Assembly: GCA_963791945.1 (NCBI GenBank)
Contig: CAWBUD010000002.1
Location: 1,054,001 to 1,118,000 of the forward strand
DNA length: 64,000 nt
DNA from: PALSA-1003 sp963791945
GTDB taxonomy: Bacteria > Pseudomonadota > Gammaproteobacteria > Burkholderiales > Casimicrobiaceae
Direction of reading: 5' to 3'
A program made the translations under genes and the position numbers. Below are positions 9,293 to 16,555 of the stretch, piece by piece (within the stretch, counting starts at the first letter, position 1; each line of letters opens with the position of its first letter). The notes beneath the pieces were generated by a model. It made no database searches. It was not told where the DNA came from and saw nothing but the letters and a program-made list of their open reading frames with translations.

Positions 9293-9643
9293 ATGATCGA
9301 TCCAAGACCGATCCCGCCCACGGCGGATCCGGTACACCTCAGTTTCAGCGAGCAGCGACAGCCCGTCGTTCGTGGCGGTGCGCGTCATTACCTGCTCGCG
9401 CGCGGGGACCAGCTCGCCTTCGCCGCCGAGGTCGTGCGCTTCGGGTTCGCGCCCGATGATTTCGTGCTGGAGGTCGACCGCATCCGTGGCCGTCACCCGC
9501 CCTTGTCGGATGCGCCGAAGTTCACGGTCACGGTCGAGAACCGCCGCAACGGCCGCTCGGCGACCTATAAAGGCGGTCCCGGACGCTCGTGGGTCGCAGA
9601 GTTTCTCGTGGGCCTGATCGCCGGAGAGTTCGGGCAGGCGTAG
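9293..9643 (+). CDS. Hypothetical protein, 116 residues
   Basis: A GGAGGGGG purine run lies 11 bases before the ATG. The protein is soluble and mixed alpha/beta, with the core FAAEVVRFGFAPDDFVLEVD and a basic segment KFTVTVENRRNGRSATYKGG. No family was recognised. Codon use matches the neighbours, which supports a real gene. A perfect 10-bp hairpin follows ten bases after the stop. Confidence 0.6.
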   Translation: MIDPRPIPPTADPVHLSFSEQRQPVVRGGARHYLLARGDQLAFAAEVVRFGFAPDDFVLEVDRIRGRHPPLSDAPKFTVTVENRRNGRSATYKGGPGRSWVAEFLVGLIAGEFGQA

Positions 9644-9653
9644 GCGTTCGGTT

Positions 9654-9677
9654 CGCCGATGCAGTCGTGCATCGGCG
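9654..9677 (+). terminator. Strong hairpin after the 9293 gene
   Basis: CGCCGATGCA and TGCATCGGCG form a perfect 10-bp stem with a GTCG loop, ten bases after the stop codon at 9643. There is no run of T behind it, so it may be a 3'-end stabilising stem rather than a classical intrinsic terminator. Confidence 0.45.
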
Positions 9678-9833
9678 CCGCCGTCCCCATCAATTCGTAG
9701 CCACCTCTGCTGCGATCGACCGCAGCGCGTAGCCCCGCCGGCGATCCGTAGACACGGCGATCAGATCGCCCGCCCCGCCGCAAAATCGCAGCCCGGCCGA
9801 TCCGGCCGGAAGGGCTCCTACGTCCTGGGCGTC

Positions 9834-9857
9834 CAATCCGACAAGTGAATCGGATTG
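9834..9857. other. 8-bp inverted repeat upstream of the 9944 gene
   Basis: CAATCCGA and TCGGATTG are perfect 8-bp arms separated by 8 bases, about 90 bp before the start of the small membrane protein gene. They could be an operator or a leader hairpin. The rest of the 9678-9943 interval shows only G+C-rich non-coding sequence. Confidence 0.35.
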
Positions 9858-9943
9858 CCGCCGATTCCGGGACGGCAACGAGGCTCGCATACTCCAAAGC
9901 GCTTCCTTGGTATCGGCTACAGAGGCGACAGGAGCTCCCACTC

Positions 9944-10201
9944 ATGATGATGACCGATGGTGGCCGACTCGGGCGATGGCGGCGATTGGCGGTGGATGTC
10001 CTTCTCGGTGCGGCGGCGTTGGCTGTTGCCACCGCGACCTTGGGCGCAACGGACATTCTCGACACGCTGCTCTTTTCGGGCGCGCTCCTTGGCCTTGCGC
10101 TGTTGCTGGAGCCGAATGTCCTCGACGTCCTGGGCGCCCGGCAGAGTAACGCCGAGCGGCCGGGGCTCTTGCGGTTGCTGACGCATTCGACGGCGGAGTA
10201 A
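9944..10201 (+). CDS. Small membrane protein, hypothetical
   Basis: This 85-residue protein has an AGGAG site ten bases before a cluster of ATG codons; the first was taken. Two hydrophobic segments are visible at residues about 13-30 (AVDVLLGAAALAVATATL) and 35-55 (LDTLLFSGALLGLALLLE), followed by a polar tail. It probably spans the inner membrane twice. It lies 50 bp before a CheY-like regulator on the same strand. No family was recognised. Confidence 0.6.
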   Translation: MMMTDGGRLGRWRRLAVDVLLGAAALAVATATLGATDILDTLLFSGALLGLALLLEPNVLDVLGARQSNAERPGLLRLLTHSTAE

Positions 10202-10251
10202 TCGAAAAGGTCTCGAGCTCCGGCGCGCCCTGTCCATGGAGTGATAACGAC

Positions 10252-10671
10252 ATGGCCCCACCGCTGCAGGTCTATATCGTCGAAGATTCACCGATCCTTC
10301 AGCGGATGCTCGCCTCCGCTATCGCCGCGACCGGCGCCGAGGTCTGTGGCTGCAGCGGCGACGCTCAGGAAGCCATTGCCGACGTGTTCGCCTTGCAGGC
10401 GGATCTCATCCTTATCGACCTCTCCCTGCCCTCGGGCAGCGGGTTCGATGTGCTGAGAGCGCTTCAGGAGCACAGTCTCGTCCCGGACGCGATCAAGGTT
10501 GTCCTGACCAATCACGCAAATCAGGAATGCAGGGATTTCAGCAGGCGTCTGGGCGCGGATCGCTTCTACGATAAGTCGCTGGAATCGCAGAAGGCGCTTG
10601 CGTTCATCGCCGCCAAGGTCGCCGAGAGGCAGACGGGCAGCGTCTCGTCGGACTCCGCCACGACCGTTTGA
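10252..10671 (+). CDS. CheY-like single-domain response regulator
   Basis: This 139-residue protein consists of one receiver domain with no output domain. The acidic pocket is in VEDSP near residue 11, the phospho-acceptor Asp is in LILIDLSLPSGSG near residue 56, the conserved Thr is in VLTNHA, and the Lys is in YDKSLE. A GGAG site lies upstream of the ATG. No histidine kinase is adjacent, so the partner is elsewhere; the small membrane protein upstream may be co-transcribed. The last 20 residues are a disordered tail. Confidence 0.85.
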   Translation: MAPPLQVYIVEDSPILQRMLASAIAATGAEVCGCSGDAQEAIADVFALQADLILIDLSLPSGSGFDVLRALQEHSLVPDAIKVVLTNHANQECRDFSRRLGADRFYDKSLESQKALAFIAAKVAERQTGSVSSDSATTV

Positions 10672-11115
10672 GCAACCTGGCGAGGTTTCGGCGCTTCGCG
10701 CCGACGTGCGTCGCTACGCTGCCCACCTGCGGGCTCCGGCGTCGCGTCTGCTTGAAGTCGGTCCGTCGATCCAGCCGTGATCCGAGCCGAAGTCGCCTGT
10801 CGACCAGCGATGTCCGACGGTGCTGTCGCGCGAAGCCACCCGGCGCATAAGTCGCGCACCGCGCGTAAGCCTGGAAGGGCGGCATGCGTCAGAATACGAG
10901 CGTTGGCCCGCTCGGGACGCAGCGGCAACGAGCCTTGTTGTCAGCTTCGAGTCAGCGGAACGTCAGGTCAGAACGGTAGGATCGACCGTGACGTCCGGCG
11001 CTAGGTGGCTGTTCGGCGGTTCGCGCCCGGCAGTGTGTGCTTGGGGGCCTCGATGCGCGGTACGCGCATCGAGGCCCCCCGCAAGTCGCCATGAGCGCGG
11101 CTTCACGAGGAGTCC
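10672..11115. other. Intergenic region with a long perfect palindrome
   Basis: This 444-bp stretch has no convincing gene; the short open frames on both strands have neither good starts nor conserved features. The only clear structure is the palindrome at 11043-11079, just before the DUF3179 gene. Confidence 0.5.
11043..11079. promoter_or_regulatory. Perfect 17-bp inverted repeat before the DUF3179 gene
   Basis: The left arm 11043-11059 begins GGGGGCCTCGATG. The right arm 11063-11079 is its exact reverse complement, with a three-base GTA loop. It ends 36 bp before the ATG at 11116. There is no T-run on either side. As RNA it would form a very stable stem in the leader of the next gene; as DNA it could be an operator or the end of a transcription unit. 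Confidence 0.6.
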
Positions 11116-12135
11116 ATGGTTCAGAGCATCGACGCGCAAGGCGGACTGCCACAAGCGCGCCTCTTTGAAGAGAAGCAATTCGCGAACGGCTGGCTTCAGC
11201 CGCTGAGCGACCCGGTCTGGACGGACGTGTACGACCACGTTCGCAACGACGACCCTGTTCTCGGGTTGTATCTGGGTCGCCGGGCCTGGGCGCTCCCATG
11301 GTGGATCATGAAGCACCCCCACGTGGCGAATCTCGCCCTCGACGGCCGGCACGTCCTCGTGACCCTCTGCCATGTGTGCAGCAGCGCATCGGCCTTTCGG
11401 GCGGAGGTCGAAGGCCAGCGCCTCGTCTTTCGGGTGCGAGGGAGGTACAACGGAACGATGCTTCTGGAAGATGCAGCGACCGCCAGCCTCTGGTCGCCGT
11501 TCACTGGCGTGGCGCTGGCTGGCGCGATGCGAGGCGCGGGGTTAGAGCGTCTCCCGCTGTCGCAGTGTCTCTGGAGCGAGTGGCTCGCGATTCATCCGAT
11601 GACAATGGTCCTGTACGCCGAGCACGCGGCGCGCGCTACGTCCGGGAACGCCTCACCCGGGTCGCCCGGCATCAGCCCAGGGTTTCGCGCGACGCTTGTC
11701 AGGCCTATCGACGAGCGGCTCCCGCACAACACGCTCGTTCTCGGCGTCGAGAGCGGAACGAGCGCTCGAGCCTATCCGCTGGAGACATTGGCGCAGATCG
11801 GCCCGGTCCTCAACGACTCGCTCGGTGGCGTGGAGATGGTCGTGAGGTGCCGCCCCGGGACGTTGCTGGCACTCGCGTTCCATCGCCAGGTCGGGGAACG
11901 TATCCTGGCCTTCGGCCACTCCGAAACGGGCGTGGTGTACGACGAACAGACGGGGTCGGTGTGGAACGAGATGGGCGAGGCGGTCTACGGCCCCCTCGCC
12001 GGAACGCAGCTCGCGTACCTCGAGTCCGGCGTTGGAGAGTGGTACGAGTTCGCGGCCTACCACCCCGACACCGAAATCTTCCAAGCGATGAGCGCCGCCG
12101 AACCCCCGGCTCCACGATCGCAGGCGGCTGGATAG
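11116..12135 (+). CDS. DUF3179 domain-containing protein
   Basis: This 339-residue protein carries the DUF3179 signature in order: WWIMKHPHVANLALDGRHVL, LVTLCHVCSSASAFRA, GRYNGTMLLEDAATASLWSP, and LPLSQCLWSEWLAIHP. The family's role is unknown. The conserved TLCxxCSSA cysteines suggest metal binding or redox chemistry. A GAGGAG site lies five bases before the ATG. There is no signal peptide. The gene is followed directly by the remains of a different gene in another frame. Confidence 0.85.
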   Translation: MVQSIDAQGGLPQARLFEEKQFANGWLQPLSDPVWTDVYDHVRNDDPVLGLYLGRRAWALPWWIMKHPHVANLALDGRHVLVTLCHVCSSASAFRAEVEGQRLVFRVRGRYNGTMLLEDAATASLWSPFTGVALAGAMRGAGLERLPLSQCLWSEWLAIHPMTMVLYAEHAARATSGNASPGSPGISPGFRATLVRPIDERLPHNTLVLGVESGTSARAYPLETLAQIGPVLNDSLGGVEMVVRCRPGTLLALAFHRQVGERILAFGHSETGVVYDEQTGSVWNEMGEAVYGPLAGTQLAYLESGVGEWYEFAAYHPDTEIFQAMSAAEPPAPRSQAAG

Positions 12136-12654
12136 TCAATTACTATTTCGCCAGAGGAAACGGCTGCGGCTACTGCGGCGGCGGCGTGACGTCGACCGTC
12201 GGGCTGGTCGACGGGCGGCTCGCGGGGTCGCTCAAGTCGAACGATGCCGATATCGCCTTCGACTTGCTGCTGGATGTGCCCATCGAGTCGGACGATCACG
12301 GCGCGGCGTTGTCTGCCGATGGCGGCGCGCCCGGCAAGGCGTACGCGGGCTGTCAAGCGGCGCTCGTAAAGAGAGACGCCAGCGCATTACGGCCATTCCT
12401 GTCGGAGGAGTTGCGTCAGACGCTCGCCGAGGCAACGAAGGACCGCAAGGCCGCGGCGTACCTGAATTAGCTCGCCAAGGAACATCCAGGAAAGTCGGTA
12501 CCAGATCACCAGGGGCTTCAGCAAGGGAAACCGCGCCGTCTTGCTGATTGTCGGCGAATCGAGCACGAGCAAATTGACCGGCGAAGTCCTGCTCTTGAAC
12601 CAGGACGGCAGCTGGCGAGTCGACGACGAATTGACCGACGTCCTGCTGCAGTAG
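12136..12654 (+). pseudogene. Broken hypothetical gene (nonsense codon plus frameshift)
   Basis: One frame reads GCGYCGGGVTSTVGLVDGRL, then IAFDLLLDVPIESDDHG and RPFLSEELRQTL, to a TAG at 12468-12470. Coding sense resumes in a different frame as RYQITRGFSKGNRAVLLIVG and GEVLLLNQDGSWRVDDELTD, ending in TAG at 12652. The two halves read as one protein of the type with a trailing 'dose-response'-like fold, interrupted by a stop and a shift near 12500. No start codon is seen; the 5' end abuts the DUF3179 stop and seems lost. The function is unknown. Confidence 0.55.
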
Positions 12655-13006
12655 CCGGCGCGCGGCGGCTATTCATGACACCGTCGCGCGAAAGCTTCGT
12701 GCGATGGCTCTCGCGCGCAGCGTTCTCGAGTCGTTCCTGGGACTCAACTCGCGAGGCGTGAATATTCCGATTGTAGGCTACTGAAATCGGTGCTACCTTG
12801 GCCCCACAATACGGAAAACCGCAGGAGGAGAGTCACGCGCCACAGCGATTGTCTTGCCGATCTCCGCGCCGCCGGCTTGCTTCGTCCCGGCGTCCGGCGC
12901 GTGGGCAGCTCCGTTCACCAGGGGCCGCGGTCCACCTCGGTCCAAGCCGGTCGCGAAGGCGCACCGTCCGTAGGAAATTCCGGTTCGTAAGCCGAAAGGA
13001 GACGCT
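12655..13006. other. Intergenic region, nothing recognised
   Basis: There are 352 bp between the broken gene and the next small operon. Two overlapping frames of 66-70 codons (12790-13010) are arginine/serine-rich and look like G+C shadows. The promoter for the pair at 13007 and 13309 should lie here, but no clear hexamers were seen. Confidence 0.4.
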
Positions 13007-13294
13007 ATGAGCGTAGAAGCGGATTTTGGTCTGTCGGATTGGGTGGCTCAAGCCTCGGGCACCCAACTGTCCTGGGACATCACCTGGAACGGCGTGCTGG
13101 ACGACAGCCGTTTCGCCGGCGTAAGTTTTCAGAGCGATTTTGTCAACGCACAAGTCGTGCGGGTGTCCGAGTGGTTCTCGAGCGACAGCCATGAGAATCC
13201 GCACGTCGGCGAGCTCATTCGCGCCAACTCAGGCTTCGGCCCCGGCTCTTTGGTCGCGTTCCGATTCGCGGTCGTCGTCATTCCGAATCACTAG
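13007..13294 (+). CDS. Hypothetical protein, 95 residues
   Basis: A clear GAAAGGAGA site precedes the ATG. The protein is acidic, without signal peptide or membrane segment, and looks beta-rich (QLSWDITWNGVLDDSRFAGV, then LVAFRFAVVVIPNH). It is the first gene of a two-gene unit, with only 14 bp to the next start. No family was recognised. Confidence 0.6.
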   Translation: MSVEADFGLSDWVAQASGTQLSWDITWNGVLDDSRFAGVSFQSDFVNAQVVRVSEWFSSDSHENPHVGELIRANSGFGPGSLVAFRFAVVVIPNH

Positions 13295-13308
13295 AGGAGG
13301 ATCGTGCG

Positions 13309-13536
13309 ATGAAATTACACGTCGTGTTCAACGCCAAGGGCGAGATTCTGGGGGCCGCACGAGTGGATACGAATGCACCGGTCCGGGCTCGACCGCAGGC
13401 CGATGAGCAGGCGGGTCATCGGGCAGCCGACGTCTACGTGCCCGCCGAGTACCACCACTACGATCTGGCGGCCATTTGTCAGAGGCTGAAAGTGGACGTC
13501 AAGGGAAAGTTTCCCGACCTCAAAGCGAAGGAGTGA
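13309..13536 (+). CDS. Hypothetical protein, 75 residues
   Basis: A strong GAGGAGG site precedes the ATG. The sequence begins MKLHVVFNAKGEILGAARVD and ends in a lysine-rich tail (VKGKFPDLKAKE). It probably forms a small alpha/beta fold and is co-transcribed with the 13007 gene. No family was recognised. Confidence 0.6.
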   Translation: MKLHVVFNAKGEILGAARVDTNAPVRARPQADEQAGHRAADVYVPAEYHHYDLAAICQRLKVDVKGKFPDLKAKE

Positions 13537-13635
13537 ACTCGGGGCGCCCCGACGTCGCGCTGGGACCGGCGCTCGACAACGATACCGACGCGTCGCGTCT
13601 GCACGGCGTCGGCTCGGCGCCACGTCGCGGGGAAC

Positions 13636-14256
13636 TCAAGTTGTCCGACGACGCAGCACCTCCTGGATGAGCGCGCCAAACTGACTGCTGATCGTCGAGC
13701 GCATCGCCGTCAAGCCCAGAAACGATGGCACCGGAAGCCTCGATACGATCGTCGCTTCGTAGACTATCGTCGAACGGTGCGGGGTCAACGGCACGATGTC
13801 GTATCGCGCGTCGAATAGCTCGAGATCGTCGCCGGCGCCGGACAGGCTGATCGATTCGTGCCAGTGCTCGGTAACCGCAAAGCGCACAGTGAAACTCCTG
13901 CGTATCGGGCCGAAGCTCATGATGCCTTTTTGTTCGACCACCGCTTCGGCTCCGTTGCGAGAAATGGTGCGACTCGAAGACATGTTCGGAATGAATTGAG
14001 CCAGATGGTCGTAATCGGACAACGTCGCCCAGATGGTTGCGCTGTCTGCGTCGACTTCGGACCGAGCCTGCACGAGGAATTGGCCGCCGCGCCGTTCGAT
14101 GTGCACTTCGCCCGGCGAACTTGAAGCCCCCGCCCGGACATAGGGTTGGCCGATGCTGTCTTCCGCCAAATTGACTGTCGTCTCGTCGCGTCCGGTCGCC
14201 GCGCTTGCCGCGGCTGCTGCTGCGATCGCTACCGCGGCGAGCAGCGTGTGTTTCAT
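13636..14256 (-). CDS. Exported SRPBCC (START/COQ10-like) family protein
   Basis: This 206-residue protein begins with a signal peptide (MKHTLLAAVAIAAAAAASA). The rest reads as a helix-grip lipid-binding fold: ARSEVDADSATIWATLSDYD, LAQFIPNMSSSRTI and FTVRFAVTEHWHESISLSG are typical of the polyketide cyclase/COQ10 superfamily. Such proteins bind hydrophobic ligands; a periplasmic location is inferred from the leader. It is transcribed alone and convergent with the pair ending at 13536. Confidence 0.75.
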   Translation of the reverse strand: MKHTLLAAVAIAAAAAASAATGRDETTVNLAEDSIGQPYVRAGASSSPGEVHIERRGGQFLVQARSEVDADSATIWATLSDYDHLAQFIPNMSSSRTISRNGAEAVVEQKGIMSFGPIRRSFTVRFAVTEHWHESISLSGAGDDLELFDARYDIVPLTPHRSTIVYEATIVSRLPVPSFLGLTAMRSTISSQFGALIQEVLRRRTT

Positions 14257-14394
14257 GCGAATTGCGTCCTTGGGGAATCGATCGTCGAGGAACCGGGATT
14301 GCAGCTCAGTCTAGAGGACAAATGCGTTAAGACAGTTTCACTGCGAGGCCATTTTCATGTCGTCTGTTTCGAATAAGCCTTCCTCCCCAGAGCC

Positions 14395-15651
14395 ATGCCC
14401 GAATACCTAGCGCCCGGCGTCTACGTCGAGGAAATCGCCAGCGGTGCGAAGCCTGTCGAGGGCGTGGGAACGAGCAGCGGGGCCGTAGCGCCGGGCGTTT
14501 ACGTCGAGGAGATCGCGGCCGGTGCGAAGCCGATCGAGGGCGTGGATACGAGCACGGCAGGCTTTGTCGGGGCGGCAGCATTCGGTCCGGTAGACACCGC
14601 GGTAGGCCCCCTCACGAGCCTCGCTGAGTTCGAGCGCCAATTCGGCGATGGCGCCGCGCTGGTCTATCCTGGGGCACGACCGACGCCGGCTTTCCTGTGG
14701 CACGCCGCGCGTGCATTTTTCGTCGAAGGCGGCCAGCGGCTCTGGGTGGCACGGGTCGCTGGCACGGACGGCGAAGCCGGTCCGCCGCGAGCCGATGATT
14801 TTGCCCGGGGTTTCTCCGCGCTCGAAGCCGTCTCCGATGTCGCGATGATCGCGACGCCGGGCTCGACTTTCGACGATGGAGCCGAGCTTCGCGGCGACGC
14901 GCTGACCATCGCGTCCGCGCTCATCGCTCACGCGGAGCGGATGCATGACCGGATCGCCGTGATCGATGCGCCCAATGGTCAGAGCGTCGACGAGGTGCGC
15001 GCGTGGCGCTCGAGCTTTTCGTCGAGCTTCGCGACGCTGAACTTCCCGTGGATCAAGGTCGCCGGTACGGATGGCGGCAGCGAGCTGCTGCTGCCCCCAT
15101 CCGGCTTCGTGGCCGGAATCTATGCGCGCAGCGATCGAGACCGCGGCGTGCACAAATCGCCGGCCAACGAGGCCTTGAGCAGCGCAGTCGGCCTCGAGCT
15201 GGCGATCAACGATGCACAACAACGGCTTCTCGACCAGGAAGGCATCAATTGCGTCCGCGAGTTTGCGGAGCGCGGCTTTCGCCTTTGGGGTGCGCGTACG
15301 CTGAGCCCCGACTCGGAATGGAAGTACGTCAATGTCCGGCGCTACCTCCTGTATGTCGAAGCCTCCATTTCGCGGGGCCTGCAATGGGCCGTGTTCGAAC
15401 CCAACCGCGAAACACTGTCGCAAAGCGTCAGGCGCACCGTGTCGGACTTCATGCTCGACGAGTGGAAGAGCGGCGCGCTGGCCGGAAGCAAGATCGAAGA
15501 GGCGTTCTTCGTCAGGTGCGACGGCAGCACGATGACGCAGGATGACATCGACAACGGCCGTCTGATCGTCCTCCTCGGCGTGGCTGCACTGCGACCCGCG
15601 GAGTTCGTGATCATCCGGATCGCGGTGCAGACCGGGCACTGCGATCGCTGA
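14395..15651 (+). CDS. Phage tail sheath family protein with duplicated N-terminus
   Basis: This 418-residue protein has the C-terminal sheath domain of contractile tails: WKYVNVRRYLLYVEASISRG, LQWAVFEPNRETL, EEAFFVRCDGSTMTQDDIDN and RPAEFVIIRI. The N-terminus has the sheath opening APGVYVEEIASGAKPVEGV, repeated 26 residues later as APGVYVEEIAAGAKPIEGV. In sheaths this N-terminal arm interlocks subunits, so a doubled arm is odd. No tube, baseplate, spike or ATPase gene lies nearby, so this is an orphan rather than part of a visible injection system. The start has only a weak AGAG site. Confidence 0.85.
   Translation: MPEYLAPGVYVEEIASGAKPVEGVGTSSGAVAPGVYVEEIAAGAKPIEGVDTSTAGFVGAAAFGPVDTAVGPLTSLAEFERQFGDGAALVYPGARPTPAFLWHAARAFFVEGGQRLWVARVAGTDGEAGPPRADDFARGFSALEAVSDVAMIATPGSTFDDGAELRGDALTIASALIAHAERMHDRIAVIDAPNGQSVDEVRAWRSSFSSSFATLNFPWIKVAGTDGGSELLLPPSGFVAGIYARSDRDRGVHKSPANEALSSAVGLELAINDAQQRLLDQEGINCVREFAERGFRLWGARTLSPDSEWKYVNVRRYLLYVEASISRGLQWAVFEPNRETLSQSVRRTVSDFMLDEWKSGALAGSKIEEAFFVRCDGSTMTQDDIDNGRLIVLLGVAALRPAEFVIIRIAVQTGHCDR
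14410..14565 (+). repeat. 78-bp tandem duplication inside the tail-sheath gene
   Basis: Unit 1 (14410-14487) and unit 2 (14488-14565) are in-frame copies of 26 codons, both opening GCGCC(C/G)GGCGT(C/T)TACG and sharing most positions over the first 60 bases. Differences are mainly at third positions, so the duplication is not recent and has been kept in frame. Confidence 0.8.
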
Positions 15652-15692
15652 GGATCGAGGCGAACCCATGCTTGGATGAAAGTTCGTTCTGT

Positions 15693-15740
15693 TTGACGTA
15701 GACGCCTGTAAAGTGTAGTGTACAAAATACGGGATTGTAC
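15693..15740 (+). promoter_or_regulatory. Putative promoter and GTACAA-N9-TTGTAC operator
   Basis: A TTGACG hexamer at 15693 is followed 17 bases later by TAGTGT. A perfect dyad, GTACAA (15720-15725) and TTGTAC (15735-15740) with a 9-base spacer, sits over the expected start point, about 70 bp before the gene at 15807. The dyad has the spacing of a dimeric repressor site. The weak -10 lowers confidence in the promoter. Confidence 0.35.
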
Positions 15741-15806
15741 GGATGTTGAGTTTCGATAGGGCGAGCATTTTTCTCACGACACTCGCTTGCGACCGAGGAG
15801 TCCGTC

Positions 15807-16544
15807 ATGGCACAAAGCACGCGACCACCGGACGAGAGTCTGGTCCGTTCGACCGGCCTCATCTTCGCGGGCACCGTTGTGGAACTGGGCCGGTCGTCGG
15901 TTCCGGCCATCAAGCCCGCCGACAATCTCATCGTCGTCCGCGTCGATCGGGGACTCCGCGTCGACAAGGCGCTCGGCGATATCCGCGGCAAGATGATCAC
16001 GGTCGCCGTGAAGGATCCGAAGGAGTTTCGGACGGGTCAGCAGGCGGTGTTCTTCACCAACAGCTGGATCCACGGCCAGGGGATCGCGGTCCGCGAGGTC
16101 GAGCACGCCGAAGTTCAGGTGCAGGACAGCGTGGCCGCGGTCGTCGCGAAGCTGCCGGAGCTCCACCTGACCGATCGCCTCCGTGCCGCGGTTCTGGTGG
16201 TGCACGCGGAGGTTACACGCGTCGGGCCGGTCGAGCGCGTCAGCCTGGTTCGCGACGACGCCTTGTGGCGAACCGCCGAGCTGCATGTACTGCGCGTGCT
16301 TCGAGGAGCGCCCCGCTCTCCTACGATCGTTTATTTCCCGACCGCCAAGCATCCCGACTGGGCGCGCGCGCCCCGCTTCACCGAGCGGCAGCGCGGCATA
16401 TTCGTCCTCCACGCACCGTCCGGCAGTACCCATCCGAGCCTCGCCGCGCTACCTGCCGGAGCGCTGGTCGTTCTCGATCCCGATGACTTCCAGCCGGAAT
16501 CGCGCCTCGCCGATGTCGAGAAACTGGTCGCCACGATCAGGTAG
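15807..16544 (+). CDS. Hypothetical protein, 245 residues
   Basis: A CGAGGAG site precedes the ATG. The protein has no signal peptide. Its first 100 residues read as an OB-like or tissue-inhibitor-like beta-barrel (IFAGTVVELGRSSVP, VVRVDRGLRVDKALG, GQQAVFFTNSWIHG). The second half (VLVVHAEVTRVGPVE to RGIFVLH) repeats the same theme, suggesting two related domains. The next gene starts 11 bp downstream, so the two are an operon. The function is unknown. Confidence 0.65.
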   Translation: MAQSTRPPDESLVRSTGLIFAGTVVELGRSSVPAIKPADNLIVVRVDRGLRVDKALGDIRGKMITVAVKDPKEFRTGQQAVFFTNSWIHGQGIAVREVEHAEVQVQDSVAAVVAKLPELHLTDRLRAAVLVVHAEVTRVGPVERVSLVRDDALWRTAELHVLRVLRGAPRSPTIVYFPTAKHPDWARAPRFTERQRGIFVLHAPSGSTHPSLAALPAGALVVLDPDDFQPESRLADVEKLVATIR

Positions 16545-16555
16545 GGAGGCCTCCT

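Noticed and set aside
12798..13010. 70-codon frame before the 13007 gene
   Set aside because: It is Ser/Arg-rich, overlaps an alternative frame of equal quality and lacks a ribosome-binding site.
14395..15651. Idea that the sheath gene marks a contractile injection system or prophage
   Set aside because: No tube, baseplate, spike, ATPase, capsid, terminase or lysis genes are visible within 15 kb on either side.
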